From positions 1 to 35,256 of the forward strand of contig NZ_CAPS01000019.1 of assembly GCF_000333955.1 (NCBI RefSeq): a stretch of 35,256 nucleotides of DNA, given 5' to 3'. The notes beneath the pieces are model-generated. The model was not told the DNA's origin and did no database searches. It saw only the letters and a program-made list of their open reading frames with translations. A program made the position numbers and the translations under genes. Position 1 is the stretch's first letter, and each line of letters opens with the position of its first letter. Source of the stretch: Rhodococcus sp. AW25M09. GTDB lineage: Bacteria; Actinomycetota; Actinomycetes; Mycobacteriales; Mycobacteriaceae. Shown one piece after another: positions 6,439 through 15,007 of the stretch.

Positions 6439-8420
6439 CCACGACGCCGCACATGCTCGTACCACCGACAGCACCGTTGACGCTCGATTCCTTACGTAGC
6501 CTCGGGGACCCGGTGTCCGGCAACATCCCCGACGGCGATCCCGCAACCGCCTGGGCGCGACGCCAACTCGACCACGATCTCGTCAGTCCGCCCAACCGCA
6601 AGAAGTTCACCGTCCTCGTGGTCGGCACCGGTCTCGCCGGGTCGGCCTGCGCCGCCGCCCTCGGCGAGCTGGGTTTCCGGGTGGAAGTGTTCACCTTCCA
6701 CGATTCCCCCCGTCGCGCGCACAGCGTCGCGGCCCAAGGCGGCATCAACGCAGCCCGCGCGCGAAAGGTCGACGGCGACAGCCTCGAGCGATTCGTCCGC
6801 GACACCGTCAAGGGCGGAGACTTCCGAGGCCGCGAAGCAGAGGGCTTCCGGTTGGGCGAGGAGTCGGTCCGAGTCGTCGACCATCTCGACGCGATCGGGG
6901 CACCCTTCGCGCGCGAGTACGGCGGCCAGCTCGCCACCCGCTCCTTCGGAGGCGTCCAGGTCTCGCGGACCTACTACACCCGCGGCCAGACGGGCCAACA
7001 GCTGCAGGTGGCTGCCTCGCAGGCACTGCACCGGCAGGTCGCCGCGGGAAAGGTCACCGTGCACACCCGACAGGAAATGCTCGACCTGATAATCGCCGAC
7101 GGCCGAGCGCAGGGCGTGGTCACTCGCGACCTGGTCACCGGAGAGCTCGCCGCCACCACCGGTCATGCGGTGGTACTGGCCACCGGGGGATACGGCACCG
7201 TCTACCACCACTCGACGCTGGCTCTGAACAGCAACGCCACCGCCGTGTGGCGCGCGCATCGACACGGCGCGCTGGTTGCCTCGCCGTCGTTCGTGCAGTT
7301 TCACCCCACCGCCTTGCCCGTCGACTCACCCTGGCAGTCCAAGACCACACTGATGAGTGAGTCGCTGCGCAACGACGCCCGCATCTGGGTCCCCGCCGAA
7401 GCCGGCGACGACCGAAATCCCGCCGCGGTACCCGATGCCGAGCGGGACTACTACCTCGAACGCAAGTACCCGGCCTACGGCAACCTTGCCCCGCGCGACG
7501 TGTCCTCTCGGGCCGCACTGGAGCAGATCGACTCCGGTCACGGCGTCGGTCCGCAGCACAACAGCGTCTATCTCGATTTCCGCGACGCGGTCGCGACAGT
7601 CGGCCGGAAAGTACTCGAGGAGCGCTACGGCAACATCTTCGACACCTACCGCAACGCCACCGGTGACGACCCACTGGACACCCCGATGCGGATCGCTCCC
7701 GCGGCCCACTTCGTCATGGGCGGGCTGTGGGCCGACTACGACCTGATGACGTCGATCCGTGGGCTCTTCGTCGGCGGCGAGGCGGGCTGGGGCTACCACG
7801 GTGCCAACCGTCTCGGCGCGAACTCCTTGCTCTCGGCATCGGTGGACGGCTGGTTCACCCTGCCCCGTTCGGTCCCGAGTTACCTTGCGCCACTGTTGGG
7901 TACGGATCTACTGCCGCAGGACGATCCGGCCGTCACTGCCGCGCTCGGGAGGGTGCGCACCCGCACCGACGCACTTCTCGCGGTCGACGGTACCCAGAGC
8001 GCCAGCCACTTTCACCGTGAGCTCGGCGAGATCCTGTACCGAGGCTGTGGGGTGAGCCGTTCCGCGGAAGGACTCACCACCGCCATCGGCGAGATCCGAG
8101 CGTTGCGGGCCCAATTCTGGGAAGACCTGCGGATCGTCGGAGACGGCAACGAGCTCAATCAGGAACTCGAGCACGCCGGACGGGTGGCCGACTTCCTCGA
8201 GCTCGGCGAGCTCATGTGCGTCGATGCCTTGGACCGAGATGAGTCCTGTGGCGCGCACTTTCGCGTCGAACATCAGAGCGCCACTGGGGAAGCGGTGCGC
8301 GACGACGAGCACTGGGCGTTCGCGTCGGCGTGGGAGACCCGCGACGACGGACATCACGTCCGACACGCAGAACCACTGACCTACACAGCCGTGCCACTAC
8401 AGACGAGGGATTACCGATGA
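6435..8420 (+). CDS. sdhA: Succinate dehydrogenase/fumarate reductase flavoprotein subunit
   Basis: A 661-residue flavoprotein that oxidises succinate to fumarate. It shows the FAD dinucleotide motif VVGTGLAGSA (62-71), the covalent-FAD histidine loop AHSVAAQGGINAA (95-107, His96) and the substrate loop HPTALP. In place of the E. coli-type ARGEGG, the catalytic loop reads SESLRNDARIW, and the later APRDVSSRA carries a conserved Arg. This form is what Sdh1-type enzymes of mycobacteria show. The start ATG 6435 overlaps the sdhC stop and the stop overlaps sdhB, so the three are translationally coupled. An open frame extends far upstream inside sdhC and is not coding. Confidence 0.95.
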   Translation: MTTTPHMLVPPTAPLTLDSLRSLGDPVSGNIPDGDPATAWARRQLDHDLVSPPNRKKFTVLVVGTGLAGSACAAALGELGFRVEVFTFHDSPRRAHSVAAQGGINAARARKVDGDSLERFVRDTVKGGDFRGREAEGFRLGEESVRVVDHLDAIGAPFAREYGGQLATRSFGGVQVSRTYYTRGQTGQQLQVAASQALHRQVAAGKVTVHTRQEMLDLIIADGRAQGVVTRDLVTGELAATTGHAVVLATGGYGTVYHHSTLALNSNATAVWRAHRHGALVASPSFVQFHPTALPVDSPWQSKTTLMSESLRNDARIWVPAEAGDDRNPAAVPDAERDYYLERKYPAYGNLAPRDVSSRAALEQIDSGHGVGPQHNSVYLDFRDAVATVGRKVLEERYGNIFDTYRNATGDDPLDTPMRIAPAAHFVMGGLWADYDLMTSIRGLFVGGEAGWGYHGANRLGANSLLSASVDGWFTLPRSVPSYLAPLLGTDLLPQDDPAVTAALGRVRTRTDALLAVDGTQSASHFHRELGEILYRGCGVSRSAEGLTTAIGEIRALRAQFWEDLRIVGDGNELNQELEHAGRVADFLELGELMCVDALDRDESCGAHFRVEHQSATGEAVRDDEHWAFASAWETRDDGHHVRHAEPLTYTAVPLQTRDYR

Positions 8421-9166
8421 AACTCACGCTCGAAATCTGGCGCCAAGCCGACGCTGCCGCGGTCGGTGGGTTCGAGACGTACGTCGTCGCCGATGCCATG
8501 CCGGGCATGTCGCTCCTGGAACTACTCGACCGGCTCAACGAGAGCCTGATCGAGGACGGCACCGATCCGGTGGTCTTCGACTCCGACTGCCGCGAGGGCA
8601 TCTGCGGCTCCTGTGGCATCACGGTCGACGGACGCCCGCACGGACCGGAGGCCAATACCCCCAGCTGCCGCCAGCACCTGCGCAGCTTCGCCGATGGCGC
8701 GCGAATCACACTGGAGCCGTTGCGTTCCGGCGCGTTTCCCGTGGTGCGCGATTTGGTGGTCGACCGCTCTGCCCTGGACCGACTGATCGAGGCCGGTGGA
8801 TTCATCTCGGTCGCCGCGGGTACTGCCCCGGATGCAGACTCGCGGCCGGTTCCGCACGCCACCGCCGAAGCAGCTCTGGAGTTCGGTGGCTGCATCGGCT
8901 GCGGTGCATGCGTAGCCGCCTGCCCCAACGGCGCGGCTCATCTGTTCGTCGGCTCCAAGCTCGCGCATCTGTCGTTGATGGTCCAGGGCAAGACCGAACG
9001 GGGAACGCGAGCGCTGGCGATGACCGATTCGATGGATGCCGAGTTCGGTCCCTGCTCGACCTTCGGTGAATGCGCCACCGTCTGCCCCGCTGATATACCG
9101 CTCACCGCGATCGCTGCGGTTCCCAAGGAAACCATCAGAGCCCGGTGGCGAGGGCGCCCGGACTGA
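8417..9166 (+). CDS. sdhB: Succinate dehydrogenase iron-sulfur subunit
   Basis: A 249-residue iron-sulfur subunit. The N-terminal ferredoxin domain binds a [2Fe-2S] cluster through Cys58, Cys63, Cys66 and Cys84 (CREGICGSC...C). The C-terminal domain has CIGCGACVAACP (Cys159, 162, 165, 169) for the [4Fe-4S] cluster and CSTFGECATVCP (Cys213, 219, 223) for the [3Fe-4S] cluster next to the quinone. All ligands are present. The start overlaps the sdhA stop (ATGA). The gene ends the operon and converges on the dicarboxylate carrier with 12 bp between stops, where a hairpin lies across its stop codon. Confidence 0.95.
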   Translation: MKLTLEIWRQADAAAVGGFETYVVADAMPGMSLLELLDRLNESLIEDGTDPVVFDSDCREGICGSCGITVDGRPHGPEANTPSCRQHLRSFADGARITLEPLRSGAFPVVRDLVVDRSALDRLIEAGGFISVAAGTAPDADSRPVPHATAEAALEFGGCIGCGACVAACPNGAAHLFVGSKLAHLSLMVQGKTERGTRALAMTDSMDAEFGPCSTFGECATVCPADIPLTAIAAVPKETIRARWRGRPD

Positions 9167-9174
9167 GCGCCCTG
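9152..9174. terminator. Possible hairpin between convergent sdhB and DASS carrier genes
   Basis: AGGGCGC (9152-9158) and GCGCCCT (9168-9174) form a perfect 7-bp stem with a 9-nt loop spanning the sdhB stop codon. It is GC-rich, lacks a T-tract on either strand and sits between convergent stops, so it could act as a weak two-way terminator. Confidence 0.3.
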
Positions 9175-9178
9175 CCGC

Positions 9179-10657
9179 TCACCAGATTCCGAGCAGCTTC
9201 ATCCACGCTCCACCGATAACGGTCCAGATCGCGATGAGCACCACGCTCATGATGAAGCCGATGCGGAACCATTCCGAGGTCTTGACGAAGCCGGAGCCGA
9301 AGATGACCCCGGCCGGGCCGGACGAGTAGTGCGCAAGACCCCCGAACAGGTTTCCGATGAATCCGAGGACCAGAGCTGCGAAGAGCGGGGGAGCGCCCGC
9401 AGCCAGCGCTGCGGCGAGGAAGACCGCATACATGGCGACAATCTGTGCCGTGTTCGAGGCGAACAGGTAGTGGGCGTAGAAGTAGACGACGGTGAGTATC
9501 GCGAAAGCGAGTAACCACGGCAGGCCGGCGACGCCTCCCGAGACCTTGTCTCCGACCCAGCCGATGACCCCGTAGGCCTGTAGCTGGGACGCCATTCCGA
9601 CGAGCACAGCGAAGAACACCAGTGTCTGCCAGGCACCGGTGTCGGTGACCAGGTTCTTCCACGTGAGCACCTTGGTAACGAGGAGCACGGCGACACCGGC
9701 AAAGGCCACCGAGGTGGCGTTGATACCGAGTTGTGAACCAGCACACCACAGTACGAGCAAGCCGCCGAATGTCGCGGCCATGATCTTTTCCGGACGTGAG
9801 GTCGAACCGGACGCGGCGAGCCGTTCCCTGGCGTGCTTCGGTGCCTCCGGAGTCGTCTTCACCGTCGGTGGGTAGATCTTGGACATCACCCATGGCACGG
9901 CAACGATGCTCGCGATACCGGGCACGCTCGCAGCAATCGCCCAGCGGGCCCAGGAAATATCAACGCCCAACTCGGCCGCGGCGGCCACCGCCAACGGGTT
10001 ACCTGCCATCGCGGTCACGAACATCGCCGAGGTCACGACGTTGACCTGCAGCGAGGTGAGCAGAAGAAACGCGCCGAGCCGTTTGCGTGACTCGTCGGGC
10101 TCGGGCCGTGAATTTTCGAGCTTGCTCAGTGAGGCGATGATCGGATAGATGACCCCGCCGGCTCGGGCAGTGTTGGACGGCGTCGCCGGGGCAAGAACGA
10201 GATCGGTGAGGGCCATTCCGTAGGAGAGCCCTAGACTCGTGCGTCCCAGCCTGGCCACGAAGTGCAACGCGATGCGTTCACCGAGGCCGGTGACGAGAAA
10301 GCCTTCCGCGATGAAGAATGCCGCAACGATCAGCCAGATGGTGGAGTTGCTGAAGCCGGCGAGAGCGTCAGCAGGCTCTTGTGTGCGCGTGATCATGGCG
10401 ACGGCCAGGCCGATCAGAGCAACCGAGCCGGTCGGTAGAGGCTGCAAGATGAGCCCGGCGATGGTGCCCACGAAGATCCCGAGCATCGCCATACCGTGCG
10501 GATCGATTCCATCCGGTGTTGGGAGCAGGAATCCCGATACGGCCAGCAGTATGGGGATACCGGCCTTCCACAGGAGCGGGGACACGTGCTTGTGAGGCGG
10601 TGGGACGGGCGGCGGCGTGGAGATCGGTTCGGCGGCCGGTGCCGGGGTCTGAGTCAT
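9179..10657 (-). CDS. DASS/SLC13-family dicarboxylate:sodium symporter-like carrier
   Basis: A 492-residue membrane carrier with roughly 11-13 hydrophobic segments after a Pro-rich cytosolic N-terminus. It carries two Ser-Asn-Thr motifs, PSNTARAGG near residue 178 and ASNTAQ near 412, which in DASS/SLC13 transporters bind sodium and the substrate carboxylates. The sequence looks closer to plastid 2-oxoglutarate/malate translocators and bacterial CitT-type carriers than to DctA. It sits convergent to sdhCAB and near fumC, which suggests uptake of succinate, fumarate or malate. Exchange rather than sodium symport is possible. Confidence 0.82.
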   Translation of the reverse strand: MTQTPAPAAEPISTPPPVPPPHKHVSPLLWKAGIPILLAVSGFLLPTPDGIDPHGMAMLGIFVGTIAGLILQPLPTGSVALIGLAVAMITRTQEPADALAGFSNSTIWLIVAAFFIAEGFLVTGLGERIALHFVARLGRTSLGLSYGMALTDLVLAPATPSNTARAGGVIYPIIASLSKLENSRPEPDESRKRLGAFLLLTSLQVNVVTSAMFVTAMAGNPLAVAAAAELGVDISWARWAIAASVPGIASIVAVPWVMSKIYPPTVKTTPEAPKHARERLAASGSTSRPEKIMAATFGGLLVLWCAGSQLGINATSVAFAGVAVLLVTKVLTWKNLVTDTGAWQTLVFFAVLVGMASQLQAYGVIGWVGDKVSGGVAGLPWLLAFAILTVVYFYAHYLFASNTAQIVAMYAVFLAAALAAGAPPLFAALVLGFIGNLFGGLAHYSSGPAGVIFGSGFVKTSEWFRIGFIMSVVLIAIWTVIGGAWMKLLGIW

Positions 10658-10714
10658 GCGTCAAGCCTGTCGGCACGGCCAGGTCGACGACAGGGCACAA
10701 GGTCCCTCGCCCTC

Positions 10715-10735
10715 GCCCGAGATGTCACTTCGGGC
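10715..10735 (-). terminator. Weak hairpin after the ketosynthase gene
   Basis: GCCCGA (10715-10720) and TCGGGC (10730-10735) form a 6-bp stem with a 9-nt loop, 20 bp downstream of the ketosynthase stop on minus. No T-tract follows, so termination is uncertain. The rest of the 97-bp gap should hold the promoter of the DASS carrier; I see no clear boxes. Confidence 0.25.
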
Positions 10736-10754
10736 CTACGTCTGCACGGTGGTA

Positions 10755-11999
10755 TCAGTACCGTCCCAGCGCCAACGCCACGTTGTGCCCGCCGAATCCG
10801 ATCGACGTGCTCAGTGCGTAGTCGATCTTCTGATGCCGCCGAGAACTGACGATGTCGAGATCGATTGCCGGGTCTTGGTTGTCGAGGTTCAGAGTTGGCG
10901 GCACTACCGATTCACGGATCGACAGCATCGTCAGAATGGCCTCGAACGCCCCGACTGCACCGATGGAATGTCCGAGCGCGGACTTGGGTGCGTAGACGCT
11001 GGCGTGTCCGACGGTAGCGGCAATAGCCCTGGCCTCCGACAGGTCACCTATCGGTGTCGCCGTGGCATGAGCGTTGACGTGATCGATATTCTGCGCGCTC
11101 AAACCTGCAGTACCGATTGCCTTTTCCATCGCCTTGCGAATCCCTCGGCCCTCGGGGTCCGGTGCCACGATGTGAAACCCGTCCGAGGTGATGCCTGCGC
11201 CTAGCAAGCGACCGTGGATCTTCGCACCGCGAGCTGCGGCATGTCGCTCCGACTCGATGATCAGCAGCGCTCCCGCCTCACCGAACACGAAGCCGTCGCG
11301 ATCACGATCGAACGGCCTCGACGCGCGAGTCGGTTCGTCGTTGCGGGTGCTCATGGCGCGCATCATCGAGAAGCTGGCAATGGGCACGGCATCGATGTGA
11401 CCCTCGACGCCCCCGGCGATCACGACATCAGCCTCACCCGTGACGATCAACCGCCACGCGTGAGCGAGTGCCTCCGAGCCCGACGAACACGCCGACACCG
11501 GGGTGAACACCCCTGCCCGAGCCCCCACCTCCAGACCGATATGAGCCGCAGGCCCATTCGGCATCACCATCGGCACCGACATCGGCGACACCTTGCGGTA
11601 TCCGCCGGCCCGCATCGCATCGACGGCCCCGATCAGCGCATCGCCGCCGCCCAATCCGGTACCCACTGCGACGGCGAGTCGATCCGCGTCCATGCCGTGC
11701 AGACCCGACCCACTCCACAGCCGTCGCACGAGCACCACCGCCAGCTGCTCGACGAAGGAAAGTCTCCGCCTCTCCACGCGGGTCAGATGATCTGCGAGTG
11801 CCATCTGCAGGACCCCTCCGATGCGAACCGGCAGGTCGTAGTCCGACACGAACGTCCTCGCGAGAGGTCCGATTCCGCTACGACCGTCGAGGAGGCGCTG
11901 CCAGGTCGTGTCGGCATCGTCGGCCAGGGCCGTCGTGGCGACGTACCCGGTGACGACCGCGTTGTGACGTCTAGTTTCTGTAGCGATCGATTCACTCAT
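10755..11999 (-). CDS. Beta-ketoacyl-ACP synthase (KasA/KasB/FabF-like)
   Basis: About 414 residues, one complete condensing-enzyme fold. In numbering from the alternative start at 12008, catalytic Cys174 (SACSSGSEA), His314 ([11 protein letters not shown]), Lys342 and His347 ([10 protein letters not shown]) are all present, so it should be active in decarboxylative Claisen condensation of malonyl-ACP with an acyl chain. In Corynebacteriales such KAS copies elongate meromycolate or other fatty acids. A lone gene next to TetR suggests a specialised or inducible elongase. I prefer ATG 11999 because a promoter-like pair (TTGACT 12036-12031, TACTCA 12013-12008) would start transcription just before it; ATG 12008 adds three residues. 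Confidence 0.9.
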   Translation of the reverse strand: MSESIATETRRHNAVVTGYVATTALADDADTTWQRLLDGRSGIGPLARTFVSDYDLPVRIGGVLQMALADHLTRVERRRLSFVEQLAVVLVRRLWSGSGLHGMDADRLAVAVGTGLGGGDALIGAVDAMRAGGYRKVSPMSVPMVMPNGPAAHIGLEVGARAGVFTPVSACSSGSEALAHAWRLIVTGEADVVIAGGVEGHIDAVPIASFSMMRAMSTRNDEPTRASRPFDRDRDGFVFGEAGALLIIESERHAAARGAKIHGRLLGAGITSDGFHIVAPDPEGRGIRKAMEKAIGTAGLSAQNIDHVNAHATATPIGDLSEARAIAATVGHASVYAPKSALGHSIGAVGAFEAILTMLSIRESVVPPTLNLDNQDPAIDLDIVSSRRHQKIDYALSTSIGFGGHNVALALGRY

Positions 12000-12036
12000 A
12001 GTGTCCATGAGTACATGTAGCGACCGGTACAGTCAA
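11994..12036. promoter_or_regulatory. Divergent promoter/operator region between ketosynthase and TetR genes
   Basis: Only about 40 bp separate the two starts. Seen here: an inverted repeat ACTCAT-N7-ATGAGT (11994-12012), a perfect palindrome TACATGTA (12012-12019), a minus-strand pair TTGACT (12036-12031)/TACTCA (12013-12008) with 17 bp spacing, and a plus-strand -10-like TACAGT (12028-12033) seven bases before the TetR ATG. A TetR dimer here would block both directions. Which repeat is the true operator is inferred only. Confidence 0.4.
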
Positions 12037-12039
12037 CCC

Positions 12040-12618
12040 ATGGCTCGCCCACTCGATCATGACAAGCGCGTCGAACTGCTCGGCCGTGTTGTCGAGTACA
12101 TCGGCACCCACGGCCTCGACGATCTGACTCTTCGCCCGCTCGCTGCCGAGCTCGGCACCAGCTCTCGAATGTTGATCTACTACTTCGACTCCCGAGAGAA
12201 CCTGATCGTGCAGGCGTTGATCAGTCAACGACCGGCGTTCGGCGAGATGTTCGGCGATGTGGCCGATTCCGAGCACCTCGAGCGGAGACTGGTCGAGCTG
12301 TGGAACTCGATGACCGGCGGTAGCGATACAACCAGCTCACGAATACTGATGCAGGTCATCGGAATTGCGTCCATCAAGTCCGGCGTTCTCGCAGACTTTG
12401 CACGCGACAACGTACGTGCCCTCACCGACGCCTTGGCCGACGCGATGTCGCGCTGCGGCATGGATTCGGCAACCGCCTCTGTTCATGCGACCGCACTGGG
12501 CGCGGGATTCAGAGGGCTACTACTCGATCGCTTCACAACGGCAGACTCCGAGCGCACCGACGACGCCGCCGTCATGCTGTTTCGCGCTGCAGCGCAGCGC
12601 TGTTCGACGGGAGGTTGA
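12040..12618 (+). CDS. TetR/AcrR family transcriptional regulator
   Basis: A 192-residue TetR-type repressor. The N-terminal helix-turn-helix (about residues 10-50) has the usual run IGTHGLDDLTLRPLAAELGTSSRMLIYYFDSRENLI, in which the turn is LAAELGTSSRMLIYYF. The C-terminal ligand-binding part is helical and ends near an Ala-rich helix. I chose ATG 12040; the frame is open to GTG 12001, but that would overlap the divergent gene and precede the HTH by an atypical stretch. A -10-like TACAGT lies directly upstream, suggesting a leaderless transcript. It probably controls the divergent ketosynthase and itself; an acyl-CoA ligand is a reasonable guess. Confidence 0.88.
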   Translation: MARPLDHDKRVELLGRVVEYIGTHGLDDLTLRPLAAELGTSSRMLIYYFDSRENLIVQALISQRPAFGEMFGDVADSEHLERRLVELWNSMTGGSDTTSSRILMQVIGIASIKSGVLADFARDNVRALTDALADAMSRCGMDSATASVHATALGAGFRGLLLDRFTTADSERTDDAAVMLFRAAAQRCSTGG

Positions 12619-12671
12619 GCAGGATACTTTCCACGGCAGCGGACAGAGCAGAGCACGGCCAGAATTTCGGC

Positions 12672-12702
12672 TTGCGTTGGAGTGCACTCGAAGACGTAGC
12701 GT
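12672..12702 (+). promoter_or_regulatory. MerR-type autoregulatory promoter
   Basis: TTGCGT (12672-12677) and TAGCGT (12697-12702) have a 19-bp spacer containing the near-perfect palindrome TTGGAGTGCACTCGAA (12677-12692). The palindrome centre lies seven bases after the -35 box, exactly as in the site before the transketolase genes. The expected transcript start falls on the ATG at 12710, so the mRNA is probably leaderless. Confidence 0.6.
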
Positions 12703-12709
12703 CTGGTCC

Positions 12710-13195
12710 ATGACCGCAACACCGCATTCGCCGGCCGCGACCGACACCGAGGACGCGAGTATCGGAATTGCCGAGATGGCCGAGTCCTCGGGGCTGACGC
12801 AGGACACGCTGCGTTGGTACGAGAGGGAGGGACTGATACCGGAGATTCCTCGCACGGCGATGGGTAGGCGGGCGTTCAGCCCGAGACTGGTCGCACTCGT
12901 GAAACTTCTGGTTCGTCTTCGATCGACCGGGATGCCCACGGCCGATATGCGTCGATTCGTGATTCTGGTGAATCTGGGCGCGTCCACACATCAGGAACGG
13001 ATCGACATTCTGAGCGCGCACCGGCTACGCGTCGACGAGAAGCAACGTCGTCTCGCCGAAGCGCGGTCTGCTCTGGAAACGAAAATCTCGCACTACGAGG
13101 ACCTGATCGCACAGGGTCTCGACTGCGATGGTCTCGCGGTCGTCCCCCCATCAGCCAACGAGCACAGGAGCATTCATGTCGATTTCCACTCGTAA
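12710..13195 (+). CDS. MerR family transcriptional regulator
   Basis: A 161-residue MerR-type regulator. Residues 19-45 hold the winged helix-turn-helix (IGIAEMAESSGLTQDTLRWYEREGLI), followed by the usual wing (RTAMGRRAFSPR) and a helix ending in a long dimerising coiled coil (VDEKQRRLAEARSALETKISHYEDLI, about 112-137). Only one Cys is visible near the C-terminus, so it is unlikely to sense thiol-bound metals; relatives next to aldo/keto reductases respond to organic electrophiles or drugs. I chose ATG 12710, which the promoter supports. The last 20 bases overlap the aldo/keto reductase start, so the two are coupled. Confidence 0.88.
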   Translation: MTATPHSPAATDTEDASIGIAEMAESSGLTQDTLRWYEREGLIPEIPRTAMGRRAFSPRLVALVKLLVRLRSTGMPTADMRRFVILVNLGASTHQERIDILSAHRLRVDEKQRRLAEARSALETKISHYEDLIAQGLDCDGLAVVPPSANEHRSIHVDFHS

Positions 13196-14168
13196 CGTCC
13201 CGGCACTCGATCGCAGAGTAGGCGCCATCGGCCTCGGCTGCATGGGCATCAGCTGGGCATACACCGGTGCCGATACCTCCTCGGACACTGCGGGGGCACC
13301 CATCCTGGCCCACGCACTCGCCTCGGGAATCGACTTCTTCGACACCAGCGACGCCTACGCCGCCGGACACAACGAGAGGGTCGTCGGCCGCGCTCTGGCC
13401 GGGACGGATGCCGTGATCGCCACGAAAGCCGGCTTGATCGGGAACGCCGACGGCGGTGCGCCTGTTCTGACGCGAAACGGTACGCCGGAACACCTCACGC
13501 GGGCCTGCGACTCGAGCCTGCGGAACCTCGGTGTGGACACCATCGATCTGTACTACCTCCACCGCGTCGACGACCAGGTACCGATCGAGGACTCCTGGGG
13601 AGCCCTGTCCGAATTGGTGGCGGCGGGCAAGGTGCGCGCCCTGGGACTCAGCGAGGTCACCGTCGAGCAAGCGCGGGCGGCCCAGAGTATTCATCCGGTC
13701 TCTGCGGTGCAGTCCGAACTATCCCTGTGGACGCGAAACGCGTTGGGGCAGGGCACTACACACGACGGTGAACCCGTCGGAAACATCGTCGAGTGGACGG
13801 GTGAGAACGACGCGGTGTTCGTGCCGTTCTCGCCTCTGGGTCGAGGATTCCTCACCGGTTCGCTCGACACCTCCACACTTCCGGCCACCGACATGCGGTT
13901 GGCGCTTCCCCGATTCTCCGGAGCTGCGGCCGAACAGAACCGATCGATCGTCGAGGTGGTGTCCGCGGTTGCATCGAGGCACGATTCCACCCCTGCCGCC
14001 GTGGCATTGGCGTGGGTCCTCGCCCAAGGTCCCCATGTGATTCCCATTCCCGGCACCACCAACATCGGGCACTTCGACGCCAACCTACTGGCACTCGAGC
14101 TTCAGCTCACCGCCGAGGATCTCACTGCGCTCGACGATGCGCCCGCCGCAGTCGGAACACGATACTGA
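13176..14168 (+). CDS. Aldo/keto reductase
   Basis: A 330-residue NADPH-dependent (beta/alpha)8 oxidoreductase. The catalytic tetrad is intact: Asp56 and Tyr61 (FFDTSDAYAAG), Lys84 (IATKAG) and His129 (DLYYLHRVD). The coenzyme site near the C-terminus reads PIPGTTNIGHFDAN. It resembles the YajO/AKR13-type group that reduces aldehydes and ketones. ATG 13176 has a good CAGGAG at 13165-13170; the upstream in-frame start inside merR was not used. It overlaps merR by 20 bp and is followed one base later by the isochorismatase-fold gene, so the three form an operon, probably induced through the MerR protein. Confidence 0.92.
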   Translation: MSISTRNVPALDRRVGAIGLGCMGISWAYTGADTSSDTAGAPILAHALASGIDFFDTSDAYAAGHNERVVGRALAGTDAVIATKAGLIGNADGGAPVLTRNGTPEHLTRACDSSLRNLGVDTIDLYYLHRVDDQVPIEDSWGALSELVAAGKVRALGLSEVTVEQARAAQSIHPVSAVQSELSLWTRNALGQGTTHDGEPVGNIVEWTGENDAVFVPFSPLGRGFLTGSLDTSTLPATDMRLALPRFSGAAAEQNRSIVEVVSAVASRHDSTPAAVALAWVLAQGPHVIPIPGTTNIGHFDANLLALELQLTAEDLTALDDAPAAVGTRY

Positions 14169-14169
14169 C

Positions 14170-14652
14170 ATGCCGCGAACGGCACTGTTGGAGATCGACT
14201 TTCAGCCCTGGATCATCGAGCTCGGGCATGACCCCGGCGCACTGGCTAGCGCCGGATCGGTTCGTGAATCTCAGCGCTCCGCCGGAGCTCTGGTGGTGTG
14301 TACTCGCTATCTCAGCCGCGATGCGGCCGATCCACTGCGTTCCGACCCGGCCGGTGCCGGTGCCCGCTTCCACCCGTCGATGGCACCTCTGCCAGGAGAC
14401 CTCATCGCAACGAAGTTCGACCGCGACATATGGTCCAACCCCGATCTGGACCCCCAATTGAGACTCGTCGGGGTGGAGCACTTGACAATCACCGGCTACC
14501 TCACGGATTTCGGCGTTCGAATTGCCGCGGAACGCGCAGGCTCATTGGGCTATCGCGTCACGGTGCACTCCGCCGCTTGCGCGGGATCGACCGAGGACGA
14601 GCATCAGCGAGCCCTCGAATCGATGGTGGCGGCCGGTGCCACTGTCGAATAG
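14170..14652 (+). CDS. Isochorismatase-fold hydrolase without the usual catalytic Cys
   Basis: A 160-residue protein of the isochorismatase-like (cysteine hydrolase) fold, slightly short for the family. The N-terminal Asp (LLEIDFQ, Asp10) and the Lys (ATKFDRD, Lys82) of the triad are present. The nucleophile position in the motif GxxTDxCV reads GYLTDFGV, so Cys is replaced by Gly115. Family knowledge: amidases of this fold need that Cys, whereas true isochorismatases (EntB, PhzD) carry Gly and hydrolyse a vinyl ether. It may therefore act on an enol ether, or be inactive. It follows the aldo/keto reductase by one base. Confidence 0.8.
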   Translation: MPRTALLEIDFQPWIIELGHDPGALASAGSVRESQRSAGALVVCTRYLSRDAADPLRSDPAGAGARFHPSMAPLPGDLIATKFDRDIWSNPDLDPQLRLVGVEHLTITGYLTDFGVRIAAERAGSLGYRVTVHSAACAGSTEDEHQRALESMVAAGATVE

Positions 14653-14669
14653 GCCCCGGGTGAAGTCCG

Positions 14670-14927
14670 CTATTGTGCGTCGCGGAAGTACGGTTCGACC
14701 GTGCCCTTGAGCTTGACGAGCATGGGATTTCCGTAGCGATCCTTGGCGGTAGGGACTTCTACACGCACCCAACCCTCGGTCACGTTGTATTCGCGAATAC
14801 TGGTCTTCTCGACGCCGTTGAAGCGAATACCCACGTCCCGGCGAAGAACCTCTTCGCTGTAGAAGGCGCTGCGCGGATCGATCGAGAGGTGATTCGGTGG
14901 AACGTCTGCGTTCTGGTCCTCTGGCAT
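14670..14927 (-). CDS. DUF3297 family protein
   Basis: An 85-residue small soluble protein. The stretch PNHLSIDPRSAFY (about 11-23), then DVGIRFNGVEKT, then VTEGWVRV and finally LVKLKGTVEPYF is the full-length pattern of DUF3297, widely conserved in proteobacteria and actinobacteria with unknown function. The ATG at 14927 is preceded by a weak purine-rich site (GAAAGAAA). It is a single-gene unit, converging with the isochorismatase-fold gene and facing away from the dnaB remnant. Confidence 0.85.
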   Translation of the reverse strand: MPEDQNADVPPNHLSIDPRSAFYSEEVLRRDVGIRFNGVEKTSIREYNVTEGWVRVEVPTAKDRYGNPMLVKLKGTVEPYFRDAQ

Positions 14928-15007
14928 GGATTTCTTTCGTCGAATGCTGCGTCAGGTGCTCGGTTGATTCACAGAGAGAATACGCGACCCAGCGCTGTCA
15001 CCTCAGC

